A stretch of DNA of 64,000 nucleotides from Ascaphus truei (lineage: Eukaryota; Chordata; Amphibia; Anura; Ascaphidae). Position numbers and translations under genes: made by a program. Location: positions 37,589-101,588 of the forward strand of contig WSYH01001930.1 of NCBI GenBank assembly GCA_036426205.1. The letters are read 5' to 3'. Shown piece after piece: positions 1 through 11,296 of the stretch; the first letter of the stretch is position 1; each line of letters opens with the position of its first letter. Below the pieces are notes generated by a model. The model was not told the origin of the DNA, made no database searches, and worked only from the letters and a program-made list of their open reading frames with translations.

Positions 1-1990
1 AGTGAACGCACCTGAGATAAAGATGTAGAAGGGGTTATTAGCCCTTTAGGATAATGCATAAAAAACACCATACATATTGCAATCATTAAGAAGATAATGT
101 GTTCAGTACCATTTTTTTTAATAGCAATGCATGTCGCTCTCTCCATGTCCTTAGCAAAAGCTGTATTTCAGTGTATGCATGGGAGTAATGACAAGACGTA
201 AATATTGTTAATTTATTTGAAGATAACACATTATCCTGAAAGAAACATGAGGTTAACCATAGTTAAAAGTAAGTAACTGTTACAGTAGTAACCATAGTAT
301 AACAGTAGTCATTTTTATATATATATTTACATTTGTTAATAACGCATTCTCAGCAAAATTAAGGGCAATTCTGTTTATGTCACACTTGTGCTCCCCACAA
401 GCGAGAGAGAAAGAGAAGGGACCCGATAGCGAGGTGGGGAGGCCGCAGGGGATACGAAGGTAGTAAGTTGCCGCGCAGCTGGGGATCGCGCACGTGGTCA
501 CGTGACCACGCCGCGAGCAGGATAATGCGCGACGCGTCCGGAGGTGCGGTGTCTGGCTCAGAGACACGTGTGATCTAGCTGCACGTGCGCGCATGCTCTG
601 ACAGCAGAGCAGGAGTGCGCGCGCTCTCAGGTAAAAACATGTTTGTTGAGGGAAGCCAACGCTTCAGCACAGGAGTCTGGAACGGGAACCAGGAACTAGG
701 AACGTGGAACAGGAACATGGAACTAGGAACATGAACATGGAAAGAGCCGGGGAGGTAGAGTCCAGAGCACAAGGTAACATCTACAAGGGAATTGCTTCTT
801 GGAGGACGTCCAGCCTCCTTAAAGGCATAGTGCCAGAAACAGCAAGGTGCAGCGAACCTAAATATAACATACGGGTTCTTAGTCTAATCCATTGGCCAAG
901 GAATTATAAGCCTGCTACCACGTCAAGGTGAACCCTACTAAGCAGGTACCTACACTATCCGACGGTAAACTAACCTTAGTAGTATATGAGTGACTGCCCC
1001 AGTCTTCCGGAATCCAAAGGAGATGAGTAAAGGTCCCAGGGAGGTCCAGGCAGGAACAGCATGCAATGATAGTACTAGCAGGCACCAGGGCAGGCAGCAA
1101 ATGACTAATAGCAAGGAGAAAGTCAGAGAGGCTTACTTCCTATTAGGAGGAAGAGGGCAGGATTTGCCAGGAAGCAAGATGGCGTCGTTTGCTTCAGAAT
1201 CCTTAAAGACACAGGATCTTGACTCACAGCTAGAGGGTGGCGATCAGAAGAAAACAGGTACGGAAGGAACACACCGCAGGTGGCGTGTTCCATGCATTGT
1301 TACAGTTTATAAGACATAATCACATTATTTTCTCTAATTTAATGAAGCTTAGTGAATATACATGATGTTCAGGGAATACCACAAAGACTACTAAAGTGGT
1401 AGCCCCTTTCACATTTCCAAATCCAACAGTGCAAGGGTAGCACCTTTAGCTTTGGAAGAGATCTTGAAAAAGAGTCTGTGCAATTATAATGCTCTGAATT
1501 GTTCAAGCATACATTCCCCATCCACCTCCTTGCATACTGTACATTTTTTACAGTCATTTAAGAATTCAGAACATCTAATGGTAATGGTCTGAATTCAAAT
1601 GTCACAATAAAATGACAAAATTTAGCACAAACCTGCTTTAGTTTCTAGGGGGTACATCCACAACAGTCCATCATTTTCTAGGGAAATTGGGAATAGACAT
1701 TATTTTTCATCTTATTAACGGGTATCCTCAAAGCTAAAGAAATGCAAAAATATCATCACTTCGTAATAGTAGCTGCACTACTAAAAGGGATGTTTATGTC
1801 TCAGAGGCACATTCTCCAATACATTGCACATGTGCATTGGTTTAAAGTCATTTTGTGATGTGTTATGCGTTATGTGTTATGCGTCCTTTACTGTATCAGG
1901 ATGCCTGTGAGCATGTTCCAAATTCAAATAAATACACATTGAAAAACTCACCCATTTCAGCTAGACTGCTTTACAGTTGACATGGCTAAG
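1..1990. other. No gene recognised
   Basis: I see no coding domain, RNA gene or intact element. A GC-rich, CpG-containing patch lies at about 400-620, with alternating purine/pyrimidine GCGC runs. From 1300 to 1960 the sequence is AT-rich and featureless to me. The open frames here are short and carry no recognisable motif. It may be old LTR or leader sequence, but I cannot support a family. Confidence 0.5.
678..742. repeat. Degenerate GGAAC-rich short tandem repeat
   Basis: About eight imperfect copies of a GGAACnnGGAAC / GGAACATGG unit follow one another. Similar purine-rich runs occur in the leader of some LTR elements, but no LTR is visible next to it, so I leave it as a simple repeat. 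Confidence 0.6.
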
Positions 1991-2640
1991 CAGGTGTCTA
2001 TTGTGATGGTAGGGGGTAACCAGGCTCTCAAATAAAGGTCATGGCCGTTTTGGTAACACCTTATATGTATATAAGGTTCCAAGAGAGTTAGCTCTTGGGC
2101 CCAGTAACATTGTACCATGCCAATATACTGTATGAATAAAAGTATTTTTTGTGTTTTTCCCTTTCCAGGGATGCCAGCAAGCAGGGCTTGCTTGGGTATG
2201 AGTTTCAAGGGGGGGGGGGAGGTTTGCAGAGGAACCGTTGACAGAATGTGCCTATGAAGTTGGGGTCTGGAATTGTTGGTTCCCTTATAAATGTTCCCGG
2301 GAGTCATGCCTGATTCTCAGATAGATGTAGGCACATTGTCCCAGTAATACCTCCCCTTTAAAATGCATGCGTGGCTCATCACTAGGGTACCCTGCTTCAG
2401 CACGGCCCAGAAAGAAGAAGGAGGCACAGGGATAAAACATGTATTCCTGTGACTGAGGGAATCCCTAGTTTAAGGGGGGTACCACAGCTAGTGCCAAGGT
2501 GACCCACAACCAGTATAGGGTTGGGTGCCCCAACTGTATATAAGGTTGAGGGGGGATTCTGAGAGTCCAAACTGAGTCCAAGGGAAAGTGTGGGGAAAAA
2601 GGCATATAGGAATAAAACTACAACATTTCTCCCTTTCTTT
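1991..2640 (+). repeat. Unclassified interspersed repeat, copy A
   Basis: This 650-bp block recurs in inverted orientation at 8632-8939 plus 16943-17273, where it is split by the Harbinger element. Matching landmarks include the GGGCCCAGTAACATTG segment near 2099 and the segment around 2324-2346 that equals the empty target site of the Harbinger insertion. It holds several AATAAA-like hexamers and a palindromic TATA stretch (2062-2080). It could be a solo LTR or one long terminal inverted repeat of a foldback element; there are no coding sequences to decide. It stops within a few bases of the Gypsy LTR start at 2646. Confidence 0.7.
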
Positions 2641-3289
2641 CCCCTTGTGAGGAATCTGGGAACACGTCGACGTGTTCCCTCCTTACCTAGTGCTGCTGCT
2701 GCTCCACTATCTGCTCATGCGCTCAACTCCGCTCTGATTACAGAGCGCGCGCGCACCCGCAACACTTCAGCCCCTGCCACGTAGCTTGGCTCCACCCCTG
2801 GACGTGCTGCAACGTGCAATGATCCCCAGCTGCATGTCAAGCATAATTTGTGCCTCTTGTCTCCTGAAGCCTATCCCAGCTTCCACTGGGGCCACGCCCC
2901 CGCTCCACCCCCTGTCTGTCTGCTTAAATACAGTTAGATCCGGAAATAATTGGACACTGATACAAGTTTTGTTATTTAGGCTGTGTATCAAAATAAAAAC
3001 AAGTTACAGTTAAATAATTAATATGGGCTTAAAGTGCAGTCTATCAGCTTTTATTTGAGGGTATTCACATCCGAATTGCATTAAGGGTTTAATAATTACA
3101 TCTCTTTAAAATGTTGCCCCCTCATTTTCAAGGGACCAAACGTAATTGGACAATTGACTCAAAAGCTGTTTCATGGACAGGTGTGGGCTATTCCTTCATT
3201 ATTTCATCATCAATTAAGCAGGTAAAAGGTCTGAAGTTGATTCCAGGTGTGGCATTCACATTTGGAAGCTGTTGCAGTGAACCCACAAC

Positions 3290-4735
3290 ATGTGGTCAAA
3301 GGCGCTCTCAATGCAATTGAAACAGGGCATCCTTAGGTTGCAAAAAAAAAGAAAATCCATCAGAGAGATTGCAGGAACATTAGGAGTGGCCAATCAACAG
3401 TTTGGTACATTCTGAGAAAAAAAAGAATGCACTGGTGAGCTCCGCAACACAAAAAAGCCTGGACGTCCACGGAAAACAACAGTAGTGGATGATCGTAGGA
3501 TCCTTTCCAGGGTAAAGAAAAACAACTTCACAACATCCAGTCAATTGAAGAACACTCTCCAGGAGATAGGCATATAATTATCCAAGGTGGAAGAAGAAAG
3601 GAGCACAGCCATCCGCATCCAAAGTGCATAAAATGAATTAAAATGAAATAGTGCAACTTTCTTCTTCCACCTTCTGATCTAAACCACTGAGTACTGCACA
3701 CTGAGGAATTCATCCTACTTGGAACAAACACAGTCAGATATAGGGCACCAGCCCTTTTATTATTACCTTTCTAGTGTGGGATTGTTTATTCATTATGCCC
3801 CATGGGTGAATGATGTTTCTATAGGGACCATTTGATGTGGTAGCTGTGTGGTCACCACTAGTCTCCTTCTCTCCCTGGGGTGAACATCTCTGTTATTTAT
3901 ACAATTGTTCTGAAGATTGGATTCATTCTGAATGGACTTATGCTTCTGTGAGCTTATTTTGTGATGCACCAACTTACCACATATCTATATCATTATCCAA
4001 GTCTGCCATAAAGAGAAGACTTCACGAGAGCAAATACAGAGGATTCACCACAAGGTGCAAACCATTCATATGCCTCAAGAATAGAAAGGCCAGATTAGAC
4101 TTTGCCAAACAATATCTAAAAAAGCCAGCCCAGTTCCGGAACAGCATTGTTTGGACAGATTAAACTAAGATCAACCTGTACCAGACTGGTGGGAAGAAAA
4201 AAGTATGGAGAAGGCTTGGAATGGCTCATGTTCAAAAGCATACCACATCATCTGTAAAACACTGTGGAGGCAGTGTAATGGCATGGGCATGCATGGCTTA
4301 CAATGGCACTGGGTCACTAGTGTTTATTGATGATGTGACAGAAGAAGCTGGATGAATTCTGAAGTGTACAGGGATATATTGACTGCTCAGATTCAGCCAA
4401 ATTCAGCGAAGTTAATTGGACGGTGCTTCACTTTACAGATGGACAATGACCCAAAACATACTGTGAAAGCAACCCAGGAGTTTTTTAAGGCAAAGAAGTG
4501 GAATATTCTGCAATGGCCAAGTCATTCACCTGATCTCAACCCAATCAAGCATGCATTTCACTTGCTGAAGACAAAACTTAAGGCAAAAAGACCCATGAAC
4601 AAACAACAACTGAAGACAGCTACAGTAAAGGCCTGGCAAAGCATCACAAAGGAGGAAACCCAGCGTTTGGTGATTTCCATGCATTCCAGACTTCAAGCAG
4701 TCATTGCCTGCAAAGGATTCTCGACAAAGTATTAA
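3290..4735 (+). pseudogene. Tc1 transposase, inactivated
   Basis: The family cuts and pastes DNA with a DDE/DD34E catalytic domain after two helix-turn-helix DNA-binding motifs. I start it at the ATG at 3290, which leads into the usual N-terminal helix-turn-helix text (KKRKSIREIAGTLG). The frame is lost at 3413 by a stop. A 405-bp insert (3587-3991) splits the DNA-binding region. Catalytic landmarks remain: the first Asp in IVWTD (about 4153) followed at once by a stop codon, and the second in MDNDPKHT (about 4440). The third position, normally Glu in a PIEHAFHLL context, reads Lys (PIKHAFHLL, near 4545). With stops, insert and the lost Glu it cannot act; it may only have been mobilised in trans. 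Confidence 0.9.
3587..3991. mobile_element. Small insert within Tc1, 10-bp target duplication
   Basis: The Tc1 transposase reading is interrupted by 405 bp. The decamer ATTATCCAAG occurs at 3577-3586 and again at 3992-4001, just where the transposase text stops and resumes, which fits a retroposed SINE-like insertion. No RNA-polymerase III boxes or poly(A) tail are obvious, so the family is unknown. Confidence 0.6.
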
Positions 4736-5192
4736 CAATGAACATTTTATTTATGATTGTGTTAATTTTCCAATTACATTTGAGCCCCTGAAAAAAGGGG
4801 ACTGTGTTTGAAAATGGTTGCAATGCCTAAACGTTTCATACAATATTTTTGTTCTTCCCCTTGAATTAAAGCTGAAAGTCTGCACTTCTATTGCATCTCA
4901 GTTGTTTCATTTCAAATCCATTATGGTGGCGTACAGAGCCAAAATTATGAAAATTGTGTCAGTGTCCAATTATTTCTGGACCTAACTGTATACCCTGTTC
5001 CTGCTCTAAATCAGTGCTCAGCATTATTCGGTGTAGCCTCGCTGCTTCTTCCAGTTGTGCCTTGCCTTGTCCCAGTATTGTATTTCAGATTAACCTCTTG
5101 TGTACCTATATCAATAACCTCTGGATAATGACCCCGGCTTACCCTCGACTCGAATTCAGTTCGAATTAACACCTTCTCGCTTTTTTTCCGAC

Positions 5193-5666
5193 AGATCTAA
5201 AGTGGCTTATATAATTGCTTTAATAACTGGAGATGCTTTGGCATGGGCTTCACCCATCTGGGAACAGAGACCTGAATTTACGCAAAACTTTGCAAGTATT
5301 CAAAAATAATTGAAACAAGTTTTTGACACTCCAGGCCGTAAGGTCGCTTCTGCCTCTTCCTTGTTTTACATTTCACAGGGCCACAGATCCGTTGCAAAAT
5401 ATGCTCTTGGGTTCCGGACCATCGCTGCGGAGATGGGCTGGAACGATGAGGCTCTATCAGCGGCCTTCTGGCAAGGTCTCTCCGAGACTCTGAAGAATGA
5501 GTTAGCCACCCAGGAACGACCTCCTGCGCTTGAGGATCTGATAGCCGTATGTATCAGGGTTGATCAACGCTCTCAGGAGAGGCGGGTGGAACGCCATCAT
5601 TCACTGTCTCTTACCTCTATGCCTCCTATCTGCAGTCCTACTCCTATCACTCTCCCTGGCTCCTAG
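5193..5666 (+). pseudogene. Gypsy gag (capsid-like) fragment
   Basis: The translation resembles the retrotransposon gag domain of Sushi/chromovirus-type Ty3/Gypsy elements: KVAYIIALITGDALAWASP at the start, then SVAKYALGFRTIAAEMGWND and ALSAAFWQGLSETLKNELA. This protein forms the particle around the element RNA. An in-frame TAA lies at 5307-5309 and the frame ends at 5666 before any zinc knuckle. No start codon region is preserved. It lies just downstream of the LTR remnant, as expected for gag, and about 480 bp before the pol remnant. Confidence 0.8.
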
Positions 5667-6147
5667 TTCCTGTGCTGATGACCTGGGCCCCCAGTTCCAG
5701 CTTTACCTTGTTCCAGAGACCTGCTGCATTCACCCCAGGCAGAGGTCTACTATCTGGTTCCTGTGCTGAAGCACTGGTCCTCCAGTGCCAGCCTTGCATT
5801 GTTCCCGATACCTGCATTCTACCCTTGCAGAGAACTTATCATGGGCTGCACCCGCTCCTCGTGCCGAGGCCATTCCCGCACTTCAGCTGCTACGCTGAAG
5901 CGATGTGCTCCTGACTTCCTTTTGCCTAACTCCAGCCTGGACATTGATTTCTCTACCAACTCCAACCCTGACCCTGGCGTATCAAAGGACTACCCTGGCC
6001 TCTCCAACCCTGACCCTGCTATGAATGACTACGAACTGCGCAATCCAGAACCGGCTTTGTGGTCTAAGGTCGGTGTACTAACATTCCCACCTCAGCCCTG
6101 CGGTCTGATCCCGGATTGTGGCAAGCACTTCCGTTACAGCTACCATT
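5667..6147 (+). other. Degraded gag-pol junction, no recognisable domain
   Basis: Between the gag fragment and the RT fragment I see Pro/Leu-rich translations without a protease DSG motif, zinc knuckle or RT palm N-terminus. The protease and the first RT motifs appear deleted or mutated past recognition. Confidence 0.5.
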
Positions 6148-7126
6148 TTCTTTAAGCATGATCTTCATGGGGCATACAACCTTATACACATACGACAAGG
6201 GGATGAATGGAAGACAGCCTTTAATACACGCAACGATCATTATGAATATTTGGTTATGCTTTTTGGACTTTGTAATTCACCAGTGATTTTCCAGGAGTTT
6301 GTAAATGAGATTTTCTGTGATGTCCTTAGCTCATTTAACATCGTGTACCTCGATGACATTCTCATTTTTTCTAAGTCCTTATCAGAACAAATCCAGCATA
6401 CGCAGTTAGTACTCTCTCGCCTTCGTGAAAATCATCTCTATGCCAAGATGGAGAAGTGTATATTTAATCAAACCTCTACCTCCATTCTGGGCTACATTAT
6501 TTCTGATGAATGGTTCGCTATGGATCCCGATAAACTTAAAGCCATTCTTGATTGGCCCCAAACCACTTCTCTCAAGTCAATTCAGCGGTTCCTTGGCTTC
6601 GCCAATTATTACCGTAAATGTATCCATAATTTCTCTGCCACTGTGGCTCCTATCACTGCCTTGACTAAGAAGGGCGCGGATCCTTCCTCCTTGCCCCCTG
6701 AAGCATGCCAGGCCTTCGAGTCTCTCAAGGAGGCATTAGTTTCCGCCCCCATCTTGCGTCATCCAGACCCTAATCTGCCTTTCACTTTAGAGGTAGATGC
6801 CTCAGATATCGGAGCACAAGCCATACTCTCACAAAGGCAATCTCCTCAGGATAAACTACACCACGGTGGGTTCTTCTCAAAGAAATTCTCCCCCACAGAG
6901 CAAAATTATGATGTTGGGAACAGAGAACTGTTAGCCATCAAACTTGCTCTACAAGAATGGAGACATCTCCTGGAGGGTACCGAGAACCCATTTCAATCCT
7001 CACAAACTTATTGTACTTCGAAGGCACTCGCCACCTTGGCTCACGCAAGGCCTGCTGGGCACTCTATATCTCAAGGTTCAATTATATTATTTCTTGCATT
7101 CCTGGTACTAAGAATCTGAAGGCTGA
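6148..7126 (+). pseudogene. Gypsy reverse transcriptase / RNase H fragment
   Basis: The frame enters RT at KHDLHGAYNLIHIR (palm), continues through FGLCNSPVIFQ, the catalytic YLDDI box (6346-6360), GYIIS and FLGFANYYRKCI (thumb/connection), then RNase H at FTLEVDASD (about 6781). RT copies element RNA into DNA and RNase H removes the RNA. The RNase H frame breaks at about 6980, after which the homologous text (PISILTN, then PGTKNLKAD) continues in another frame up to 7126, where an LTR-like sequence begins. Integrase is absent. The N-terminal RT motifs are also missing, so this is a fossil of the Sushi/chromovirus branch. Confidence 0.88.
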
Positions 7127-7127
7127 T

Positions 7128-7530
7128 TGTCAGGAATCGGCGTTCTCCTCTCTTCCCACACAGAGCACTCCCTCTCCGCAGGGAGCCCCTGGACACACAA
7201 AACAATCCTGCCTTACCGGCCTCCACGGCTCCTCGCCCCTGCCGCCGTCGCGGGATCACTCCCCTCGGCGATTCCTCTGCTCAGCGCCGGGCGCGCCCAT
7301 GCCCTCCCGCACGCACACCTACACGCACGCCAGCCCCAGACATTATGTGCATGCATTCCCAGCTTACAGAGCACACGCCTAACAGAGCACTTTTAACCAC
7401 TGCTCCTGCAGTGAGGCGTCGCCCCCAAGCATCACACAGTTCCATGCAAATCAAGGATTACACTCAGCTGGGCTGTAACACCTCCCTCCTATCAGGGAAG
7501 ACACACTGTACAGGGGCAGGGACTTCAAGC
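7128..7530 (+). mobile_element. Gypsy LTR-like sequence
   Basis: The pol text stops exactly before TGTCAGGAATCGG, a start typical of LTRs of this Gypsy group, and the following 0.3-0.4 kb is GC-rich and promoter-like. It does not align well with the 5' LTR remnant at 2646, so it may be an LTR of a related family inserted into, or recombined with, the first one. The right end is not defined. Confidence 0.35.
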
Positions 7531-7535
7531 ATAGA

Positions 7536-7868
7536 CTAGATTCCTGCGATGTTCCTCTCAATCTTATCCAGACGAACACCCATGCCACCCATGCACCTAT
7601 CCATATTCTCCATGGATGCCAAAAGATGCTCCATCTCGGATTCCATTTGGTCCCTGTATTGCTCTGTAGATTTGTCAGTGATGTCGAAACCACTGAAAAC
7701 ATTCAGCATGTAGGTGAACGAGGTTTTCTGGGTGCTAGAGCAGGTAAGCTGGGGGTTTTCAGATGAGCATCGGCATTGATGGATGCTGAAGCAGGTGAGC
7801 TCGGGGTTTCCATATGAGCATTGGCCGCAACCACACAGCTTCACCGGATCGCTTTCCCGCAGGGACAC
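7536..7868 (-). pseudogene. Unassigned ORF with C-terminal coiled coil
   Basis: I do not recognise this 110-residue frame. Its N-terminal third has two CGxC/CS-rich repeats (similar text twice, around residues 13-45) and its C-terminal half is helical and heptad-like, ending in MGGMGVRLDKIERNIAGI and a stop. Such tails occur at the end of Myb/SANT-like accessory proteins of Harbinger elements, but the diagnostic Myb domain is absent. It may be a 3' exon of a decayed transposon gene. Confidence 0.3.
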
Positions 7869-8631
7869 TACAGCTAAGTGATTAGGGTCTTCTTTCCCTT
7901 TTTCTGTCCTCTCTCCACCCCTTTTTCCCCCCTGTGATGAAGGGGTATGTTATTGAGGGATAGGGCAAGCGGGTCTATGCGAATCCATTATTGGGCAGCA
8001 ACACGTGTATGGCATATCCATGCAGGGTCTGTATAGATTGGTGTGTAGGGAATTGTACATTTCTCTACCTTCCCTGTGTGTAGCCGTTCATTTCTTTGAG
8101 GGACAATAATAAGCGGGGTCTCTACACAGACACCCACTTTCCACACTATGTATTAATAGTATACATCCAGTGCTGATGTGATCTATTAATTTTAGGGATT
8201 TCAGAATTTGGTTTTAAGTATTTGTTTTCTCAGCTGGCACAATATCTTTGACTGTCCACCTGTATATGTGCCCTCATGGTCATTCACAGGGGCTGATACT
8301 TAAGCTTTCAAGGCTCCAACAATGTCTTACTAATGAGGCTGTGGACAGTATTTTATTACCCTATGGTTGTTGCTTGATTTCTTGGGTCACTGTGCCCTTA
8401 GCCAATTGTTGGCGTGCTGGGTCACTGTACCCTTAGCCTTTATTGGCTTGCATGACCTCTTTTTAGAGGCATTCATTGACCAGATATACTGTATTGGTTA
8501 CTTATTGCAGACTTACCAGCGCCTATGGGTTTGCTCGGGCAGCCTGATTGGACATCGGTTCCGAATGTAAAAAGCACACTAGAATATTAAAGTATATTTT
8601 ACTATACTTCTGAGTCTTGCGGAACAGGGGA
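7869..8631. other. No gene recognised
   Basis: Nothing with a recognisable domain. A pyrimidine-rich tract lies at 7895-7932. The short repeated phrase TTGGGTCACTGT..CCCTTAGCC at about 8380-8440 appears twice 39 bp apart. The segment just before 8632 shows no similarity to the segment just after 2640, which marks the inner limit of the inverted repeat A/B. Confidence 0.5.
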
Positions 8632-8939
8632 CAGTAAAGGAAAAATGTTGTAGTTTTATTTCAATCTGCCTTTTTCCCCACACACTTTCTCTTGGACTCA
8701 GTCTGGACTCTCAGATTCCCCCTCAACCTTATATACGGTTGGGGCACCCACAAACCCTATAATGGTTGTGGCTCACTTGGGCACTAGCTTGGGTACCCCA
8801 CTTAACTAGGGATTCCCTCAGCTACACAAATATATGTTTTATCCCTGTGCCTCATTCTCCGTTCTGGGCTATGCTGAAGCAGGGTACCCTAATGGTGAGT
8901 CATGCTTGCATTTTAAAGGGGAGATACTGCCGGGACAAT
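8632..8939 (-). repeat. Unclassified interspersed repeat, copy B, first part
   Basis: Reverse complement of 2340-2640 of copy A. The match stops at 8939, at the start of the Harbinger element, and resumes at 16943. The last three bases (AAT, 8937-8939) are duplicated after the Harbinger element. Confidence 0.8.
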
Positions 8940-8958
8940 GGGCCTCATGCAGTAAGCG
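8940..8958 (+). repeat. Harbinger left terminal inverted repeat
   Basis: Nineteen bases starting GGGCCTCATGC match the right end exactly in inverted orientation. The same 19 bases begin the second copy at 56371. Related internal GGCGATAAGC / CGGCACT motifs follow in the subterminal 250 bp, a candidate array of transposase binding sites. Confidence 0.92.
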
Positions 8959-10275
8959 TTGCTAAGGATTTTTTCGGCATTTTATAGCCAAAATTGGGTT
9001 TGAGATTCAGTAAGCGCCGATAAGTGCTTGATTTTGGCAGGTTTCGTAGCCGATAATTTTGTTATGGCCAGTCGGCTGGCGATAAGCCTGTTTTCGCCAC
9101 TGATCGCCACTTTTTTAAATTGGCTGGATTCAAGAACCAAAATCAGCTTATCGGGGCTGATCGGCACTACGAAATTGAGATGTTATGGCCAATTTCTCCC
9201 GCCAACTAAAGTTGGCAGGTTGGAGGGGAGAATGATCGCTAAGGCTGCCGGAACGGCACTTAGAAAAAAAAACTCTTCTGTACATCAATGGCGTCAATGG
9301 AGCGGGGACGTATAACAGTATAGTACTGTTTACGTTTCATTGCTCACAATACAAACGTCATTTGCATTACAGTGTGGGGGGCATTCCCTGCATTGTGTCA
9401 CAGCTGACGTGTATTATTTGCATAACATTGTACTTTTACATGTTTTCATCATTTGCGTGTCACATTACTCATCATGTGATGATGTGTCAAGGGAAAATCC
9501 TATACTCAACTCTTAAAGGAGAACCTCACATCATATCACACATTTTACTGAACTGAGCGACAATTATTTACATGATGTTATACATGTCACACATGTCACA
9601 CATACACCGTATATTCATGTTCCTTTACATTACACAATGCTTGTAATGTGTGACCATCTTTAAACGTTCATGTACATCTTTCTTCTCATGTTTACATGTA
9701 GTTTTGGTCCTCCCTATTTTCATGACGTCACTTATTGGACGCTCAATCACATTGCATGTTTACATTGTAACCGTTGCATTACAAGCACTTCAACCTAACT
9801 TCTACACACATGTACAGTAATTAATCATTGTGACACCTTGTAAACTCATTCTATAGCAACTATCCTCATTACAGAAATGCATGCATATGCACACGACAAT
9901 TCATTGTTGTCAACATGTGACAATAACATGGCTAATTACACATGTTACACCAAACTTTTCCCACGTCAATCTCAGCCTTTTTGTCTAATTACATGACTGA
10001 CTGTTGCGTTCAGAAGTGTTACATGCATTGCACATTAAACTATTTATTTTCAACCAATGTTTGTACAAAGCTTCACGTCACATCATTGGCAAATATCATC
10101 ATTCCCTGCAGAATACACACAACAAATACTTCTAAGATCAACTACACACAGCTTGCCACAGAAGTACTTTATTATGTTAATGTAACACCTTGCATTTTAC
10201 TATGTCACCTGACATCATCACATACCTATTTAAAGGACGCCCATTACCTGCTCATTCACAGCTACTCATTTCAAA
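8959..10275. other. Harbinger 5' noncoding region
   Basis: No coding domain is seen. The subterminal 9000-9200 segment repeats GATAAGC, TCGGC and CCGATAA words in both orientations. The remaining sequence up to the transposase start is AT-rich. The whole block is conserved in the second copy (56371-57627), so it belongs to the element and not to an insert. The promoter for the transposase must lie here, but I cannot point to a TATA box with certainty. Confidence 0.6.
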
Positions 10276-11106
10276 ATGTTGCGATTGTTTAGGAGACGGA
10301 GGAACATTCTTTTCTATGACATGCTTGCTGATCAAGAGAATGATATAGGGCAAGGGAGGGACAGACCGAGGGACAGTGACAGGGACAGGCACGCGGATAC
10401 GACAGGGACAGGGAGAGGGACAGGCCGAGGGACAGGTAGAGGGACAGGAGATCAGAGGAGAAGACAGAGGAGACAAGTTGTGCCTCGTCCGCGTGTGTAC
10501 AGGGAGAGAACCCTGTTAGATGGGATGAGTGAGGAGGAGATAGTAAGTCACTATCGTTTGAGTTCAGCAGCAATCTTTCTCTTTATGAAGAGATAAGGGG
10601 AGATTTATATTTTGTGACAGCCAGAGGTCGTGCAGTCCCTGGGCTTGTTAAAATGCTGTGCTCATTACATTATCTTGCTTCCGCGTCATTCCAGACAACT
10701 GTGGGCATAGAGGGCGGGGTCTCGCAATCTACATTCTCGCGGGCCTTTACCCAGTTTCTCTATGCACTCAATAGACGCGCTAGGAATTATATTCATTTTC
10801 CTACAGAGGCGACAGAGTGGCTGGAAGTCAGGACTGGCTTTTATAATATAGCAGGGATACCATGTGTGCTGGGTGCAATCGATTGCACACATGTTGCTTT
10901 GATTGCACCTAGTCAGAGTGAGCATGTTTACCGCAATCGTAAGCACTACCATTCACTCAATGTACATGTGGTATGTGATGCCACGATGAGGATAATGCAT
11001 GTGGTACCCAAATTCCCTGGTTCCAGTCACGATTCCTCTATCCTGAGGAACTCTTCAGTCTTCCATGCGTTCGAAGAGGGACATTTTGAACATGGTTGGC
11101 TGCTGG
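10276..11106 (+). pseudogene. Harbinger transposase, first exon with frameshift
   Basis: The protein is the DDE nuclease of the HARBI1/PIF family. The ATG at 10276 opens a frame with an Arg/Asp/Gly-rich low-complexity stretch (residues about 28-60, encoded by GGGACAGG repeats) and then the helical ERTLLDGMSEEEIVSHYRLS motif. A one-base frameshift near 10580 moves the reading to the frame of 10614-11147. That frame holds GVSQSTFSRA, the first catalytic Asp in GAIDCTHV (about 10873), and the second in FPGSSHDSSILR (about 11025). A good splice donor (G|GTGAGT) ends the exon at 11106 after GWLLG, where this family often has an intron. The exon with the third acidic residue was not found; it may be in the 11740-11760 gap or lost. 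Confidence 0.88.
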
Positions 11107-11296
11107 GTGAGTACAGATTTATATGTGAATCTTACAGAGGATTTTAAATTTCGCGCATGCCCACGTTCTTGGTAATAAGGATACTTGGCTCTAATCAAAT
11201 CATAGATTTGGCCCGTGTTTGCTTTGTGTCACGATGCGGACAAAATCGCTTGTGCTATCATGAATTTGTATCCTTTGTGCGGATGCATATTTTTTA

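Larger units (their letters stand above)
2931..4988 (+). mobile_element. Tc1/mariner-superfamily DNA transposon (about 2.06 kb)
   Basis: The ends are about 30-bp terminal inverted repeats beginning CAGTTAGRTCC and running into AATAATTGGACACTGA, with two mismatches between the two ends. They are flanked by TA (2929-2930 and 4989-4990), the target duplication of the Tc1/mariner superfamily. The interior encodes a decayed transposase (3290-4735). The element sits inside a Gypsy-type LTR, and is itself interrupted at 3587-3991. Widespread fish and frog Tc1 elements share this end sequence. Confidence 0.93.
2646..5110 (+). mobile_element. Gypsy-type 5' LTR remnant, split by Tc1
   Basis: Sequence at 2646-2928 begins TGTGAGGAATC, contains GC-rich promoter-like sequence and ends at a TTAAATA box; it continues at 4991 after the Tc1 element with CTGTTCCTGCTC and R/U5-like sequence. 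The order (LTR, then gag at 5193, then pol at 6148) supports an LTR. The right boundary near 5110 and the primer-binding site are not clear, so the LTR end is an estimate. Confidence 0.45.

Noticed and set aside
400..620. CpG-island promoter of a host gene
   Set aside because: GC-rich and CpG-containing, but short, with no downstream exon or splice pattern; LTR-derived GC-rich sequence is equally likely.
10252..10573. Minus-strand Pro/Ser/Cys-rich frames opposite the transposase start
   Set aside because: Shadow frames of the GGGACAGG coding repeat of the transposase.
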